Origin: Candidatus Methanomassiliicoccus intestinalis Issoire-Mx1
GTDB lineage: Archaea > Thermoplasmatota > Thermoplasmata > Methanomassiliicoccales > Methanomassiliicoccaceae
Assembly: GCF_000404225.1 (NCBI RefSeq)
Contig: NC_021353.1
Location: 1,798,001 to 1,862,000, forward strand
DNA: 64,000 nucleotides
Direction: 5' to 3'
In this document: positions 25,859 through 36,133 of the stretch, piece by piece
Layout: each line of letters opens with the position of its first letter
Numbering within the stretch: the first letter of the stretch is position 1
Program-made: the position numbers and the translations under genes
Notes under the pieces: model-generated
The model's input: the letters and a program-made list of their open reading frames with translations, nothing else
The model's database searches: none
Told to the model about the DNA's origin: nothing

Positions 25859-27016
25859 TCACCGTTTAGAAATGTCAGTGTATTCTCTGATCTCCTCTCC
25901 GACATAAATGCTGGAAGGCCTGTACAGAACAGGCTTGACAGGAGGATCAGGAAACTTCTCTTCAATCACATGCGCAGTCCAGCCGGCAGCTCTTGCCATG
26001 GCAAAAACAGGCGGGAAAAAGTCATGGTGAATTCCCATTGCGTGATAGATTGAAGCGCTGTAGAGATCGACATTGGGATAGATTGCCTTGCCTTTCTTCT
26101 CATAGAACAGCTTCTGAGTCACCTCAGCCATCTTTTCAGTCATTTCATACCACTGAAACTCAGGATGGTCTTTAAGCAGATCATATGCCATTTCCTGCAG
26201 GATTGTCGCCCTCGGATCGGTGGTGCGGTAAACAGCGTGTCCGATTCCGGCTACACGTTTGCCGCGCTCAAACTGCTTGGTAACCCATTCTTCCACTTTA
26301 TCAGGATCATTCATGTCAATGAGGTTTCTCATGACCTGGGCATTCGCACCGCCGTGCAGAGGCCCGGAAAGGGCGCCTACGCCGGCAGAAAGAGCCGCAT
26401 ACATATTGGCACCTGTAGACGCTACAACCCTGGCTGCAAACGTAGAGGCATTAAAAGTATGGTCGGCGTGTAAAATCATGGCGATGTCCATGAACCTTGC
26501 AAGATTGTCATCGGGGACTTCGCCGTTAAACATATAAAGAAAATTAGCTGCGGTCGAGAGTTCCTCTTTAGGCTTCAGAGGCTCTTCTCCGCATTTTATC
26601 CTCTTCCATCCGGCAATGATTGCCGGCATTGAGGAAATTATGTGAATCGCCTTTTTCATGTTACACTCTTTTGTTTCTCCGCTGGCGGGAGCATGGGCGG
26701 AAAGGGCTGGTATGCTGGACTGAAGCACACACATCGGATCTGTAGCGGGGGACAACGATTTCAGGGAACTTCCTAAATCATCGGGAAGTTTTCTGTACTC
26801 TCTTACAGCTTCAGAGAATTCTTCAAGCTGTTCTTTATTCGGTAGATACCCATAAAGAAGTAGGTATGCAGTCTCTTCAAACGTAGACTTTCTTGCCAGT
26901 TCTTCTATGCGATAGCCTCGGTAGAGCAGGATGCCGTTTTGTCCATCAACTTTACTGATCTTGGTTGTGGCAGCCTTGACTCCCCGCAGTCCGGTGTCCT
27001 CAACAAAAAGTGTCAT
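25859..27016 (-). CDS. gltA: Citrate synthase
   Basis: Condenses oxaloacetate and acetyl-CoA. At 385 aa it is the short archaeal/Gram-positive type. Catalytic residues lie in GPLHGGAN (His near 225), GIGHAVYRTTDPRA (His near 265) and a later Asp. The N-terminal LYRGYRIEELARKSTFEE is typical. A 2-methylcitrate synthase cannot be excluded from sequence alone. In a methanogen it would serve the partial oxidative pathway towards glutamate. Confidence 0.9.
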   Translation of the reverse strand: MTLFVEDTGLRGVKAATTKISKVDGQNGILLYRGYRIEELARKSTFEETAYLLLYGYLPNKEQLEEFSEAVREYRKLPDDLGSSLKSLSPATDPMCVLQSSIPALSAHAPASGETKECNMKKAIHIISSMPAIIAGWKRIKCGEEPLKPKEELSTAANFLYMFNGEVPDDNLARFMDIAMILHADHTFNASTFAARVVASTGANMYAALSAGVGALSGPLHGGANAQVMRNLIDMNDPDKVEEWVTKQFERGKRVAGIGHAVYRTTDPRATILQEMAYDLLKDHPEFQWYEMTEKMAEVTQKLFYEKKGKAIYPNVDLYSASIYHAMGIHHDFFPPVFAMARAAGWTAHVIEEKFPDPPVKPVLYRPSSIYVGEEIREYTDISKR

Positions 27017-27150
27017 TCATTTTCCCCCACGGTGTAACATATGTGGTATAACACATGGGTTTGAGTAAACCCAACCCGCATTAATTAAACCATTTAAATA
27101 GTGTTCGTTCCTAGAATACACTTTCAGATAAATAAATATCCATAAGGTGT

Positions 27151-28902
27151 TTACATTCCCCAGAACTTGTCAGTCTTCCTTTTTATCTCTTTGAGTTCTT
27201 CGATTACCATACGGTCATCCTCAGTGATATCCATCTTTTCCATTTCCTTGATGGATGTTTCCCTGAGGTCTACGTAAAGAATATCCTCTTCATTGATCTG
27301 CCTGCCGACCGTAGGACCGTCAATGGCAACCGCCTTTTCATCACCCTGGATAGCTTCCTTTATGCTTTCTTCCCCGTCCCTGATGGAACGGATCTTGCCT
27401 ACAGTATTGCCGCCTATATCTATCAGAGACTGTCCGGGACGGATTCTTCCCCCGAGTACCCTGACCCCGACAATGGCAGGCTTGGAAGCCCTGAAGACGC
27501 AGTTGGGCAGCAGACGGACTTTTCCCGGAAAGGCGAACTCTGACCTTTTTTCCTCATCCAGGCGCCTCTTTTCTTCTTCCATCCACTCGGTGTACTCTTC
27601 AATCAGGCGGTACACGACATCGCTGGTGAAAACTTTAAGGTTGGGATAGCTAGGCTGGGCATCTTTGGCGTCAGGCAGAAGACCTACGTTAAAGCCCATG
27701 ATGACCCGGTGAACCGACTCTCCGTATGCGGAGGCATCAATCAGATCCTTTCTGGAGATGAGCCCTGTATCATACTTGCGGATCGGAATGCCGGCCTTGT
27801 TGCATTCATATGCCAAAGCCTCCAATGATCCCAGTGCATCGGCTTTGATGTAAATGCCGTCATCTTTGAGTTCTATATTGACTTTAGTTTCATTGGAGAC
27901 CTCATCTCTGGCCTCATCTGGATTTGCGCCTGCGGCTCTCAGCGGACCGCCGGAGACCACACCCTCCAGGCTCTGGCACATCAGCTTCACGCCGATGGCG
28001 GCGCTGACTTCTTTTACAGAGTCGAAACGGTCCTTGGGATCTCTGATCTCATCGAGAGGCTTCGGCTTGAGGATTGCTTTTACCTTAGTCACCAGCGGTT
28101 TGCCCTTGGTACCGAGAATGACTGTATCTCCTTTTTTCAGGGTACCTGCATAGATGATTACATCGACTGTCTGCCCCAGTCCGCGCTCCTCTTTTACTTC
28201 AAGAATCACACCTTTGGCTGGTCCCTCTTCCTTCTCCAAGGTATCTTCCAGGAACCTCTGGGCCAGTCCTATCAGCATCAGCAGGAGGTCTGGAAGCCCG
28301 ATGCCGTTTTTAGCTGAGATGGGCACAATCGCTATCGACTTGGTGAAATCCTCGATTCTGTCATAGCGGTCTGCAGTATAGCCGTGCTCATACAGCTCCC
28401 CGATTATTTTGTAAAACTTATCATCAAAACTGGCAGCCGCTTTGTCCGACTGCTTTCTTACATTCAAGGCAAACGGCTCATCCTTGTTAACAGTCCAGTC
28501 TTCAATCAGATCGACTTTATTGACTGCAATGATGAAAGGAGTCTTGAAACGTTTCAAAATCGAGATGGATTCGAGAGTCTGGGGCATTATTCCCTCGTTG
28601 ATATCAATAACCAGTACAGCCAAATCCGCCAGGGAGCCCCCTCTTGCCCGCAGAGATGTGAAAGACTGATGCCCCGGCGTATCAATAAAAAGAAGACCCG
28701 GCATGTCAAACTTCTTGCTGCCGATCATCTGCTTGCAGACAGCGTATATATGCTCTATCGGGACCTCGGTAGCACCGATATGCTGAGTGATAGCCCCGGC
28801 TTCTTTTTTAACCACAGCGGTACCTCTGATCTGGTCCAACAATGTGGTCTTGCCATGGTCAACATGACCAAGAACGCTTACAATAGGCTGTCTGGTGGGC
28901 AT
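27151..28902 (-). CDS. infB: Translation initiation factor aIF5B
   Basis: Promotes ribosomal subunit joining. GTPase motifs: GHVDHGKTT (residues 11-19), DTPGHQSF near 75 and NKVD near 130. The sequence continues through domains II-IV with PNCVFRASKPAIVGVRVLGGRI near the C-terminus. At 583 aa it is the short archaeal form lacking the eukaryotic N-terminal extension. Appears monocistronic. Confidence 0.93.
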   Translation of the reverse strand: MPTRQPIVSVLGHVDHGKTTLLDQIRGTAVVKKEAGAITQHIGATEVPIEHIYAVCKQMIGSKKFDMPGLLFIDTPGHQSFTSLRARGGSLADLAVLVIDINEGIMPQTLESISILKRFKTPFIIAVNKVDLIEDWTVNKDEPFALNVRKQSDKAAASFDDKFYKIIGELYEHGYTADRYDRIEDFTKSIAIVPISAKNGIGLPDLLLMLIGLAQRFLEDTLEKEEGPAKGVILEVKEERGLGQTVDVIIYAGTLKKGDTVILGTKGKPLVTKVKAILKPKPLDEIRDPKDRFDSVKEVSAAIGVKLMCQSLEGVVSGGPLRAAGANPDEARDEVSNETKVNIELKDDGIYIKADALGSLEALAYECNKAGIPIRKYDTGLISRKDLIDASAYGESVHRVIMGFNVGLLPDAKDAQPSYPNLKVFTSDVVYRLIEEYTEWMEEEKRRLDEEKRSEFAFPGKVRLLPNCVFRASKPAIVGVRVLGGRIRPGQSLIDIGGNTVGKIRSIRDGEESIKEAIQGDEKAVAIDGPTVGRQINEEDILYVDLRETSIKEMEKMDITEDDRMVIEELKEIKRKTDKFWGM

Positions 28903-29296
28903 ACTGGTTGATACTTTCTATAGCTATTTGTAGTTTTTCAGAAAATGAATATTTCTGTTTATGATCTGCATAATCATCGGAGAGCAGTAAAATTGATGTG
29001 TCGATTCCCGCGCTGCTGATGAATGATACCAAAAAAACAGCGGAGATCAAAGCGGTTATACTGCTCAAGATAATCAAAAAAAACTATGAGCTTCTGTCTC
29101 GCCTGATTTTAGTCTAAAAGAGATTGAAATGCAGTATCGAAGCTGCAGAATACAACACGGATGAGTGTATCTGTTCGGCTTGAGAGCACGCAGAAACGAT
29201 GAAGCTCTTTCTCAGTCTGAGCGCTCTCCAGCAATCAGATGAAGAAATATCTGAGCTGCATATTGATTGCGATAGGCACCATATGATAACGAGTGA
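28903..29296. other. Intergenic region between infB and DUF234 ATPase
   Basis: About 390 bp. It contains the upstream promoter region of infB on its left side and the 3' flank of the ATPase gene. A minus-strand frame at 28859-29077 overlaps the infB start and has no support. I see no other feature. Confidence 0.5.
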
Positions 29297-30685
29297 TCAT
29301 TTTGAGTACAGATCACTAAGAGTTATCAGTCTCACATCAGGCTGGTGACATTTCTTTAGAGAAGAAGTAAAGCCTGACTTCGAGAATAGGAAATAGTAGC
29401 ATCTGTCAAATCGATTCATCGTTTGAGCATACGCCTGTATTAGTTTCAGATCATCTTCGCCGATTAGCTTATTGCAGTATTTGCAGGAACCAATTACTCC
29501 TTCCTGCTTGTTTATTGAAGCGGCTACGATATCAATCTGCACCTGTTTTTTTGTTTTAGAGTCCGCTCCCCACCATTGACCTATCTCTCCTATGATGAAT
29601 GGAAGATTCTCATCATGAAACAGCATGAAATCCTTACACATTTTTTCAAAGACCAGACCCATATAGTCAGAAAGTCTGCTTTCTATTGATTCCTTGTAAG
29701 CCTGCCTGATTCTGCCTGACAGGATTGCAGCCATATTGTTCGGAATAAACGTGTACCAGAAACGGAAGAAAAAGTCTTCAATCAGATATATGGGACGCTT
29801 GCTGTTCGGGTCAGTCACAGGAGTTTCTTTTTTCAGAATGCCGAGTGATATTAAATTTGTAATATATTTAGAACATAACCCGGTTTCCAGCCCCACTGTC
29901 GAAGATATTTCAGACAGTTTTGTTTTTCCAGATGCAATTGCAGTGATTATTGCATTGTATGTGGCAGGTTCTCTGAGTTCTTGTTTCAGAAGATTTGACG
30001 GCTCCTCAAAGAGCATTGCATTTTTATCAAATATGCAGTCCAGTAAATTTTCTTTCACATTCTTCTCAGGTGAGAATTGCTCGAGGTACATGGGTATGCC
30101 ACCAGTAATGCCATACATTACTGCTTTGTCTTCATACGAATACTTGGGAAACCATTTTCCCGTGTCAAAGTAATCAAACGGCATAATTTTGAACTGAGCG
30201 GTGCAACGACCGTAAAGAGGACTTTGATACCGCAGTACCTGATTCTCCATGAAACGCATTGAAGAACCGCAGATGATGAGAAACAGCTTTGTATTTTTGA
30301 AATGGTGATCAAGATAGTTTTGAAGAAGAGAAGAAATGCTGAGCTCTGCTTGAGCTAAATATTGGAATTCATCAATCACAAAAATCAATCGTTCTGAAGA
30401 TGCCATTTCTTTGATTTTATCAAAGGCATCAGAGAAACTTTTGTATATGGCATTGGATGAAATTCCGGTATCAGCATAATTAATTGCATTAGAAAGAGAT
30501 TCTAAATTCTGTTCTACACTGCTCTCCAAAGATGCGAAGAATATTGTTTTTTTATCTTTACAGAATTCATTGATTAGTGTTGTTTTTCCAACTCGGCGGC
30601 GGCCGTAGATTACTGCTACTTCCAGCTTGCTGCTTTGGTACATTTTGTTTAGTTTTTTCAGTTCCTGCTCTCTACCTATAAACAT
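29297..30685 (-). CDS. Archaeal AAA-type ATPase with DUF234 domain
   Basis: A 462-aa protein of the archaeal ATPase/DUF234 family. Walker A is GRRRVGKTTL near residue 28, Walker B is FVIDEFQYL near 105, and a GSSMRFME sensor region follows. A winged helix (KTKLSEISSTVGLETGLCSKYI) leads to a C-terminal PD-(D/E)xK-like DUF234 domain with QVQIDIVAAS and GSCKYCN. Such proteins are frequent in archaeal accessory DNA; their role is unclear. Neighbours give no hint. Confidence 0.85.
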   Translation of the reverse strand: MFIGREQELKKLNKMYQSSKLEVAVIYGRRRVGKTTLINEFCKDKKTIFFASLESSVEQNLESLSNAINYADTGISSNAIYKSFSDAFDKIKEMASSERLIFVIDEFQYLAQAELSISSLLQNYLDHHFKNTKLFLIICGSSMRFMENQVLRYQSPLYGRCTAQFKIMPFDYFDTGKWFPKYSYEDKAVMYGITGGIPMYLEQFSPEKNVKENLLDCIFDKNAMLFEEPSNLLKQELREPATYNAIITAIASGKTKLSEISSTVGLETGLCSKYITNLISLGILKKETPVTDPNSKRPIYLIEDFFFRFWYTFIPNNMAAILSGRIRQAYKESIESRLSDYMGLVFEKMCKDFMLFHDENLPFIIGEIGQWWGADSKTKKQVQIDIVAASINKQEGVIGSCKYCNKLIGEDDLKLIQAYAQTMNRFDRCYYFLFSKSGFTSSLKKCHQPDVRLITLSDLYSK

Positions 30686-31412
30686 ATCTGTCCTCAGTTT
30701 AGTATATTACGATATACTATATCGTAGTTCAGTGCTTATGGCTATGCTTTTGATTCACATGATTAAATTAAGTATTGCTTGTAGAATAGTAAAAACTAAC
30801 AGATACAAGATTAAGTTACAACAATCTAACTTATGAAATCTACAGCATCAAACAGTCTCAGTGATGTTGGAAGAATAATAACAAATAGAGATTGAAACAG
30901 ATTTAGATTCTTCTTATGTAAGATGTGTGCTTATTCTGTAATCATATAGATATACAGAGCGATCTCACACCATATAATATTATATAGGTATTTATATATA
31001 TATATATATATATATTTTGTCATAAAATGAACAATGAATGTTGAGATGTAAAAATTTTGATAAATCTTTCAGTAACATGAAATACTATAGATTCTATAAA
31101 TAGTGTTAGATTATCCAGTAATGATTTGCATAAAACCAGTATTATACATCAGCATCTTACTAACAAATATTAAATAATCTATAAAATGAGAAATTATATG
31201 TAACATTTATAATTGAATAGTAGTATTAATTAATGCGATTGAAGCCCAAAGATTATGTGCAGCCCTCAATCAATCCAAAGATGGAGGTATGATTCATGAA
31301 AAAATAATATTGGCTGTTGCAATGATGCATAATACTATATCAATGTGTCCAATGTTTAGACACGTATTTTTTTAATATGATACTATTTATCATCTAATGG
31401 AGGGAGCAGAAC
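30686..31412. other. AT-rich intergenic region
   Basis: About 730 bp of very AT-rich DNA with no credible gene. It includes a TA dinucleotide run and, at its right end, a GGAGGGAG ribosome site for the ABC cassette. The composition matches the ABC genes that follow, which are also AT-rich compared with the core genes. Confidence 0.55.
30993..31014. repeat. TA dinucleotide tract
   Basis: Eleven consecutive TA units. Such a tract melts easily and is prone to length change. Confidence 0.9.
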
Positions 31413-32477
31413 ATGATGAAAAAAATGAAAAAAGCAATGATTGCATTTGCAATTACAATCATAATACTAATCGCATCAATTACAGTGCTCTCAGAATACC
31501 ATTCATCAGTACACCCACGTGATGCTCTTACTCCCCCATACAATGTGAGTTACAATATTAGTGGCAGTATAACCGTAGATGATGATGAACAATATGTAGA
31601 CTTACGGAATTCTAATGCAAGCCTAGAGTGCATATATACAGACAGGGATGAGATTATTTCAAAATTACATCTAAATGTTGTTCTTGGAAATTCGGAATCG
31701 TGTGACATGCATGATCTTCATCTCAATAAATATAATAGCGCCCCGATTGGATCTAAAAGAATTGAGAATACAATCCTAGGAGGCCCAGAAGACATAATTA
31801 ATCCTGATTACTCAATGTACATTTTTGAAGAAAATGGTGCAGAATTCGAATTCCATATCTATGAGCCAGATATGCGGATCATGAATATATTTTGCAGATA
31901 TAATAGTCTCTTATTAAATGAAACTTTAGGTGATAAAATAGGGCAGTTTAATATTAGACTAAGTGTTATAACATATCCACAAAGTGGCATCCCAATAGAA
32001 GGTAAAGCCGTTGGACCATGGGAGTATAGTCTAAAGGATTTACAGAACGAAGAATTAAAATCAACTTTAAAAATTGACTGTGTTTCATCAGCAAGGATTG
32101 CAGATGGAGATTATCTACTGCTAGATAAAGACGTAAGTAAATACTGTCGAGTATCGCTCATAAACGATGGGGGCAGTGTCATAGTCTCAACTTATGCAAG
32201 ATTCTATCCATCTGGGGTAATGGATACAGATTTTACAAACATCAATGGTAGATTATATCGAATTTTTGATGAGAAGATAGGTAACACATGTGCAAACAAT
32301 CGATACGAGTTTGGAAATATTACAATACTGATGGAAACAGAATCTGAAGACCCTTTCAATACTGAGATATTATCAATCCAAGTTAAATATGCACTAACTG
32401 AAGTGACTTATGACAATAATGGCAACATCACTTCAGAAGTCACCCAATCTGCAAACTATGGATGGGGAGCTCCATGA
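31413..32477 (+). CDS. Membrane-anchored extracytoplasmic protein of an ABC cassette
   Basis: A 354-aa protein. Basic residues precede one hydrophobic segment (residues 10-28, AFAITIIILIASITVLS), so it is either secreted or anchored by its N-terminus with the rest outside. The outer part is strand-rich with no motif I recognise. AGGGAGC precedes the ATG. It overlaps the ATPase gene by 16 bp, so it is probably a partner of the transporter. Confidence 0.6.
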   Translation: MMKKMKKAMIAFAITIIILIASITVLSEYHSSVHPRDALTPPYNVSYNISGSITVDDDEQYVDLRNSNASLECIYTDRDEIISKLHLNVVLGNSESCDMHDLHLNKYNSAPIGSKRIENTILGGPEDIINPDYSMYIFEENGAEFEFHIYEPDMRIMNIFCRYNSLLLNETLGDKIGQFNIRLSVITYPQSGIPIEGKAVGPWEYSLKDLQNEELKSTLKIDCVSSARIADGDYLLLDKDVSKYCRVSLINDGGSVIVSTYARFYPSGVMDTDFTNINGRLYRIFDEKIGNTCANNRYEFGNITILMETESEDPFNTEILSIQVKYALTEVTYDNNGNITSEVTQSANYGWGAP

Positions 32478-33400
32478 GCGAAGTCGCCTATATAAAAAAT
32501 CTTACTGCCGGGTATAAAGGATTCAAGGCCATTGACAATATTACATTCAAAGTAGAGGAGGGTGAGTTTGTAGGAATAGTTGGCCCAAATGGATCAGGAA
32601 AAACAACTACACTTAAAATCCTCTCTGGGCTGATGCTCCCATCAAATGGCACAGTAACACTTAATGGAATTGATGTGACTCAAAATCCAAGCGATGCACT
32701 AAATTGTGTGGGCTGCGTAATAGGTACTCCAGAATTATATCATAATGCCACGCCATCAGATATCTTAAATTATGTAGGCAGAATATTTAATATCCAAAAA
32801 TCAAAGCTCGATTCAAAAGTAGATGAAGTTCTAGAAAAAGTAAGCATGACAGAATGGAAGGATAAAAAAACTAGAACATTTTCAAAAGGGATGAAACAAA
32901 GGATTGTCATTGCACAAGCACTTATGAATGACCCCAAGATGCTCATCCTTGACGAACCCACTTCGGGATTGGATCCGATAGGTATGAATGATATATCCTT
33001 ATTGTTAAAGGATTTAAACAGTGCTGGTACCGCAATACTCCTAAGCTCTCATGTTTTGCATTCAGTAAGCATGCTATGTGATAGAGTACTCATATTGGAT
33101 CATGGAAAAATTGTCAAAGAAGGTGCACCCTCAAGATTATTATCAAAAAACGGTATCAAAAACTTGCTGGTAAGAACTGTCGATATTCCATCAGAAGATG
33201 ATTTGCTCAAAGTAAAGGCATTGCCAAATGTAACTTCTGCCCTAAAGACAAGTGATGGAATACAAATCAGTTTAAATGGATCCATCACAGACCAGCAACT
33301 GCTATTAGCAGCTCTGATTAAAATGGATATACCTGTATACGGCATGGAATCTCTTGATTCATTGGAAGATGTGTTTATTGAAGCAACAAGGGGTGATTGA
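32462..33400 (+). CDS. ABC transporter ATP-binding protein
   Basis: A 312-aa ATPase of the DrrA/CcmA/NatA-like export group. Walker A GPNGSGKTT near residue 40, signature FSKGMKQR (a variant of LSGGQ) near 140, Walker B MLILDEPTSGLDP near 160 and H-loop LLSSHVLHS are present. The final 90 residues are the extension usual in this group. It pairs with the permease at 33393. Substrate unknown. Confidence 0.9.
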   Translation: MGSSMSEVAYIKNLTAGYKGFKAIDNITFKVEEGEFVGIVGPNGSGKTTTLKILSGLMLPSNGTVTLNGIDVTQNPSDALNCVGCVIGTPELYHNATPSDILNYVGRIFNIQKSKLDSKVDEVLEKVSMTEWKDKKTRTFSKGMKQRIVIAQALMNDPKMLILDEPTSGLDPIGMNDISLLLKDLNSAGTAILLSSHVLHSVSMLCDRVLILDHGKIVKEGAPSRLLSKNGIKNLLVRTVDIPSEDDLLKVKALPNVTSALKTSDGIQISLNGSITDQQLLLAALIKMDIPVYGMESLDSLEDVFIEATRGD

Positions 33401-34166
33401 CATTAATTACAAAGTATACATTGAGAGAATCGCATCCGTATCTCGCTTTGAGATTAAAAGATCACTGTTCGATAGAAAACTGCTATTGGCGTTGGCTGTA
33501 ATAATTTTAATAATGGGTATTTCATTAATAAAGGTAGATTTTGTTATATCATCCGCCTTTGGAGACCGCGATTATGTAGGAAGACTTATCAGAGCTGCCA
33601 CAATGGGGATATCATTTTCATCAATAATACTCGCATCGGATTCATTAGTTTCAGAATTTGAAACTGGAAGTGGTTTAGTTCTGTTCACAAAGCCAGTAAG
33701 CAGAAATCAAGTGTTTATTGGAAAATTTATTTCCGCATATTTGTGTACATTTATGATGTCAATAATATGCTATGCAATAATAATTACAGCTGCATCATAC
33801 AAGTTAGGTTACGTATCAGAAAATCTGTGGATTTCGTTTTTGCTAACGATGCTATATATATTTGCAGCAGTAGGAGTTTGCATGTTATTCAGCTCAATAA
33901 GTAATAAAGGGTTAGTATCTATAGCAGCAGGCCTATTGATATTTTTTGTATTGGGAATGGTAATTGTTGAGAGTGCTAGAGAATTTGGAGAACCGTGGTA
34001 CAGCTTGTACTATTCTGTTGACGCCATAAGCAATGCTGTTGAAGAACATTCCTCGGCATTTGTATCAGTACCAGACTTAACTACATCAGCAGCAGTAATG
34101 ACAATGTATGGAGCATTTTCCAGCGTGTTTGCCGCAATAATATTCAATATACGAAGACAGCCTTAA
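33393..34166 (+). CDS. ABC-2 type transporter permease
   Basis: An integral membrane protein with about six hydrophobic segments, e.g. LALAVIILIMGISLI, FMMSIICYAIIITAA and IAAGLLIFFVLGMVIV. The cytoplasmic start ERIASVSRFEIKRSLFDRK is typical of ABC-2 permeases. I prefer GTG 33393, inside the end of the ATPase gene, over the longer frame from 33354. SEFETGSGLVLFTKPVSRNQ is the family's coupling-helix region. Confidence 0.82.
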   Translation: MIDINYKVYIERIASVSRFEIKRSLFDRKLLLALAVIILIMGISLIKVDFVISSAFGDRDYVGRLIRAATMGISFSSIILASDSLVSEFETGSGLVLFTKPVSRNQVFIGKFISAYLCTFMMSIICYAIIITAASYKLGYVSENLWISFLLTMLYIFAAVGVCMLFSSISNKGLVSIAAGLLIFFVLGMVIVESAREFGEPWYSLYYSVDAISNAVEEHSSAFVSVPDLTTSAAVMTMYGAFSSVFAAIIFNIRRQP

Positions 34167-34268
34167 AATTACAATAACTGCTTACAAAGATTGTAAAGAG
34201 TAATCTCATCGATTAAATCTTATTAAACAGTGATAAGACCATTCCAAAAATTGTCAGAACAATGATAT

Positions 34269-34496
34269 ATGAAAACAGAAAAATATATTGATGTCGTAAA
34301 AGATACTCAACTATACATATGGTCTGAAATATCTCCAGATGATACTCCATTTCATATAGAAGCATATAGTGGAAACAGTGCACAATATGACGAAAAATCA
34401 AAGAAAACGTACAGAACGTCAATAATAATATTGATAGTTATAACAATTACATACATGATATTTGCAATAGCTGGTGCATTCGTGATGCTGTTTTAA
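34269..34496 (+). CDS. Small single-span membrane protein
   Basis: A 75-aa protein with an acidic N-terminal part and one C-terminal membrane segment (TSIIILIVITITYMIFAIAG). It lies 102 bp after the permease in the same direction and may be an accessory of that transporter. Not recognised. Confidence 0.45.
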   Translation: MKTEKYIDVVKDTQLYIWSEISPDDTPFHIEAYSGNSAQYDEKSKKTYRTSIIILIVITITYMIFAIAGAFVMLF

Positions 34497-34591
34497 TCAA
34501 AGATCTTTTTATCATGCAAATTTTAAAAATTATATAAGTCAATAAGTTGATAACATATTGACCATAAAAATCATTCAAATTGTTGTATACC

Positions 34592-35482
34592 TTAAAATCC
34601 AAACCTGCCATACTGCATTCTTAAGTTCGGAGTCTCCTGGCCAGTTTCAGCTTTTCTAAATGCATTCCACAGACTCAGCTGGAAATCCTTCAGATCATCA
34701 ATGTCATTAGAGAGAGCCTTGGCAACCAATCCGCATTCATATGGAAGTTCGCTGATGCCTCCGTGCACGCAGCAGCAATCCAGATTGTCTTTAGAAGACA
34801 GCATTGATGTTGAAATCATATATGCAGTAAGATAGTAATTCATGCCGCCGAATAAAGTTTCAGAACGTTCTTTATCTTCAGAAGTCCACAGGAGATTGTC
34901 AATAGCTATAGTTTTTCCATCCTGTATGATCTTGGTACGGGAAGAATATGCATCAAAATCCCATGATTCTCCTCTGGCAATCCTCCCGGGGCAGAATATC
35001 TCAGAATAAAACAACGCTGCATCGCCTTCCAGATTAAATGTCACGTCCTGATGCCATCTTGACCTGGCAAATGCAATATTCTCTTTAGGAATGTATTCCA
35101 GACGGCTTCCGGCACCTAATGAAACGTTGGTGATCCTGCTGCCATAGTTGCTGTCCATCCTGTAAATCTTGGTTGCCGCATTATCAGTAATGAACGCTTC
35201 AGCACCCTCATCCAGCCTGATGTCGTATGTGTACCTGTCTCCTTCGATTATACCTGCTGTGGGATTGACAAATATCACGTAAGGCATTCCCGGACGCAGC
35301 TCATCGTAATACAGTGCATGAAGAACCTTTGCCGGAGTTACATTGTAATTTCTGGACAGGTAGGTTTTTTCACCGCTTTTGGTAAAACAGAGATCTGCTA
35401 CGGCATTTTTGCCGGCAGAACCTACAGGAAGTACGCATTCTTCAAGAGCGTATGAATCAAAGCACTGCGGAAGATCGTTCAA
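34592..35482 (-). CDS. ureD: Urease accessory protein UreD
   Basis: Scaffold that binds apo-urease with UreF and UreG during nickel insertion. The 296-aa sequence has family blocks NPTAGIIEGDRYTYDI, EAFITDNAATKIYRM and LEYIPKENIAFARSRWHQDV. The start lies inside the ureG stop (ATGA). Last gene of the operon. Confidence 0.88.
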   Translation of the reverse strand: MNDLPQCFDSYALEECVLPVGSAGKNAVADLCFTKSGEKTYLSRNYNVTPAKVLHALYYDELRPGMPYVIFVNPTAGIIEGDRYTYDIRLDEGAEAFITDNAATKIYRMDSNYGSRITNVSLGAGSRLEYIPKENIAFARSRWHQDVTFNLEGDAALFYSEIFCPGRIARGESWDFDAYSSRTKIIQDGKTIAIDNLLWTSEDKERSETLFGGMNYYLTAYMISTSMLSSKDNLDCCCVHGGISELPYECGLVAKALSNDIDDLKDFQLSLWNAFRKAETGQETPNLRMQYGRFGF

Positions 35483-36123
35483 AGGTACAACCCCTTTTCT
35501 TTAATATATGAAACAATCTCATCAATTCCATTGTCTTCTTTCAGCGAAATGAAAACTGTCGGCTTGTCAGGTCTGATCTTGGCAGCATCTTCTTTCATGA
35601 TCTGCAGATTTGCAGTACTTGTTTCTGACTCAGGAATTGTTGTTTCAACATACGGAGACAAGTCAATCTTATTGATCAAAAGAAGATCAGATTTTAAAAT
35701 TCCCAGACCGCCTTTTCTTACTGTCTTGTCTCCGCTTGCCACATCAATCATGTAAATGAACATGTCAGCCAGTTTGTTGCTGAATGTCAGAGTTACATTG
35801 TCTCCGCCTGATTCTATGAGTATGATGTCCAGATTTCCATTCTCGCTCTCCAGCCTGTTCACTGCTTCCAGATTCATGGAGGGATCGTCTCTTACAGCCG
35901 TATGAGGACAGAGACCGGTTTCAATCCCGATAATTTCATCCGGGGAGATGACGCCATCGAGCTTTATGGACATGCGCCTGGCGTCTTCCTTTGAATAAAT
36001 ATCGTTTGTTACGATTCCAACATTTAAGCCTTCATTTTTAAGCCTGGGTGTCAGTTTCTCAATAAGTTCTGTTTTCCCGCACCCGATCGGACCCCCGATT
36101 CCCACTCTAAGCGTTCTAGACAT
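35479..36123 (-). CDS. ureG: Urease accessory GTPase UreG
   Basis: GTPase that delivers nickel. It starts RVGIGGPIGCGKTELIEKL (P-loop near residue 12), followed by TNDIYSKEDA, the metal-binding C-P-H-like segment GIETGLCPHTAVRDD, ESGGDNVT and INKIDL. Length 214 aa; no His-rich N-terminus. Confidence 0.93.
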   Translation of the reverse strand: MSRTLRVGIGGPIGCGKTELIEKLTPRLKNEGLNVGIVTNDIYSKEDARRMSIKLDGVISPDEIIGIETGLCPHTAVRDDPSMNLEAVNRLESENGNLDIILIESGGDNVTLTFSNKLADMFIYMIDVASGDKTVRKGGLGILKSDLLLINKIDLSPYVETTIPESETSTANLQIMKEDAAKIRPDKPTVFISLKEDNGIDEIVSYIKEKGLYL

Positions 36124-36133
36124 TAATTTTCAC

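Noticed and set aside
28859..29077. 72-aa minus-strand frame overlapping infB
   Set aside because: No ribosome site or family resemblance; it overlaps the conserved infB N-terminus in another frame.
30971..31014. CRISPR-like or iteron repeats
   Set aside because: The repetition is a simple TA tract; no spaced repeat units exist here or elsewhere in the window.
31230..31300. Small peptide gene before the ABC cassette
   Set aside because: A 19-codon frame only, without supporting signal.
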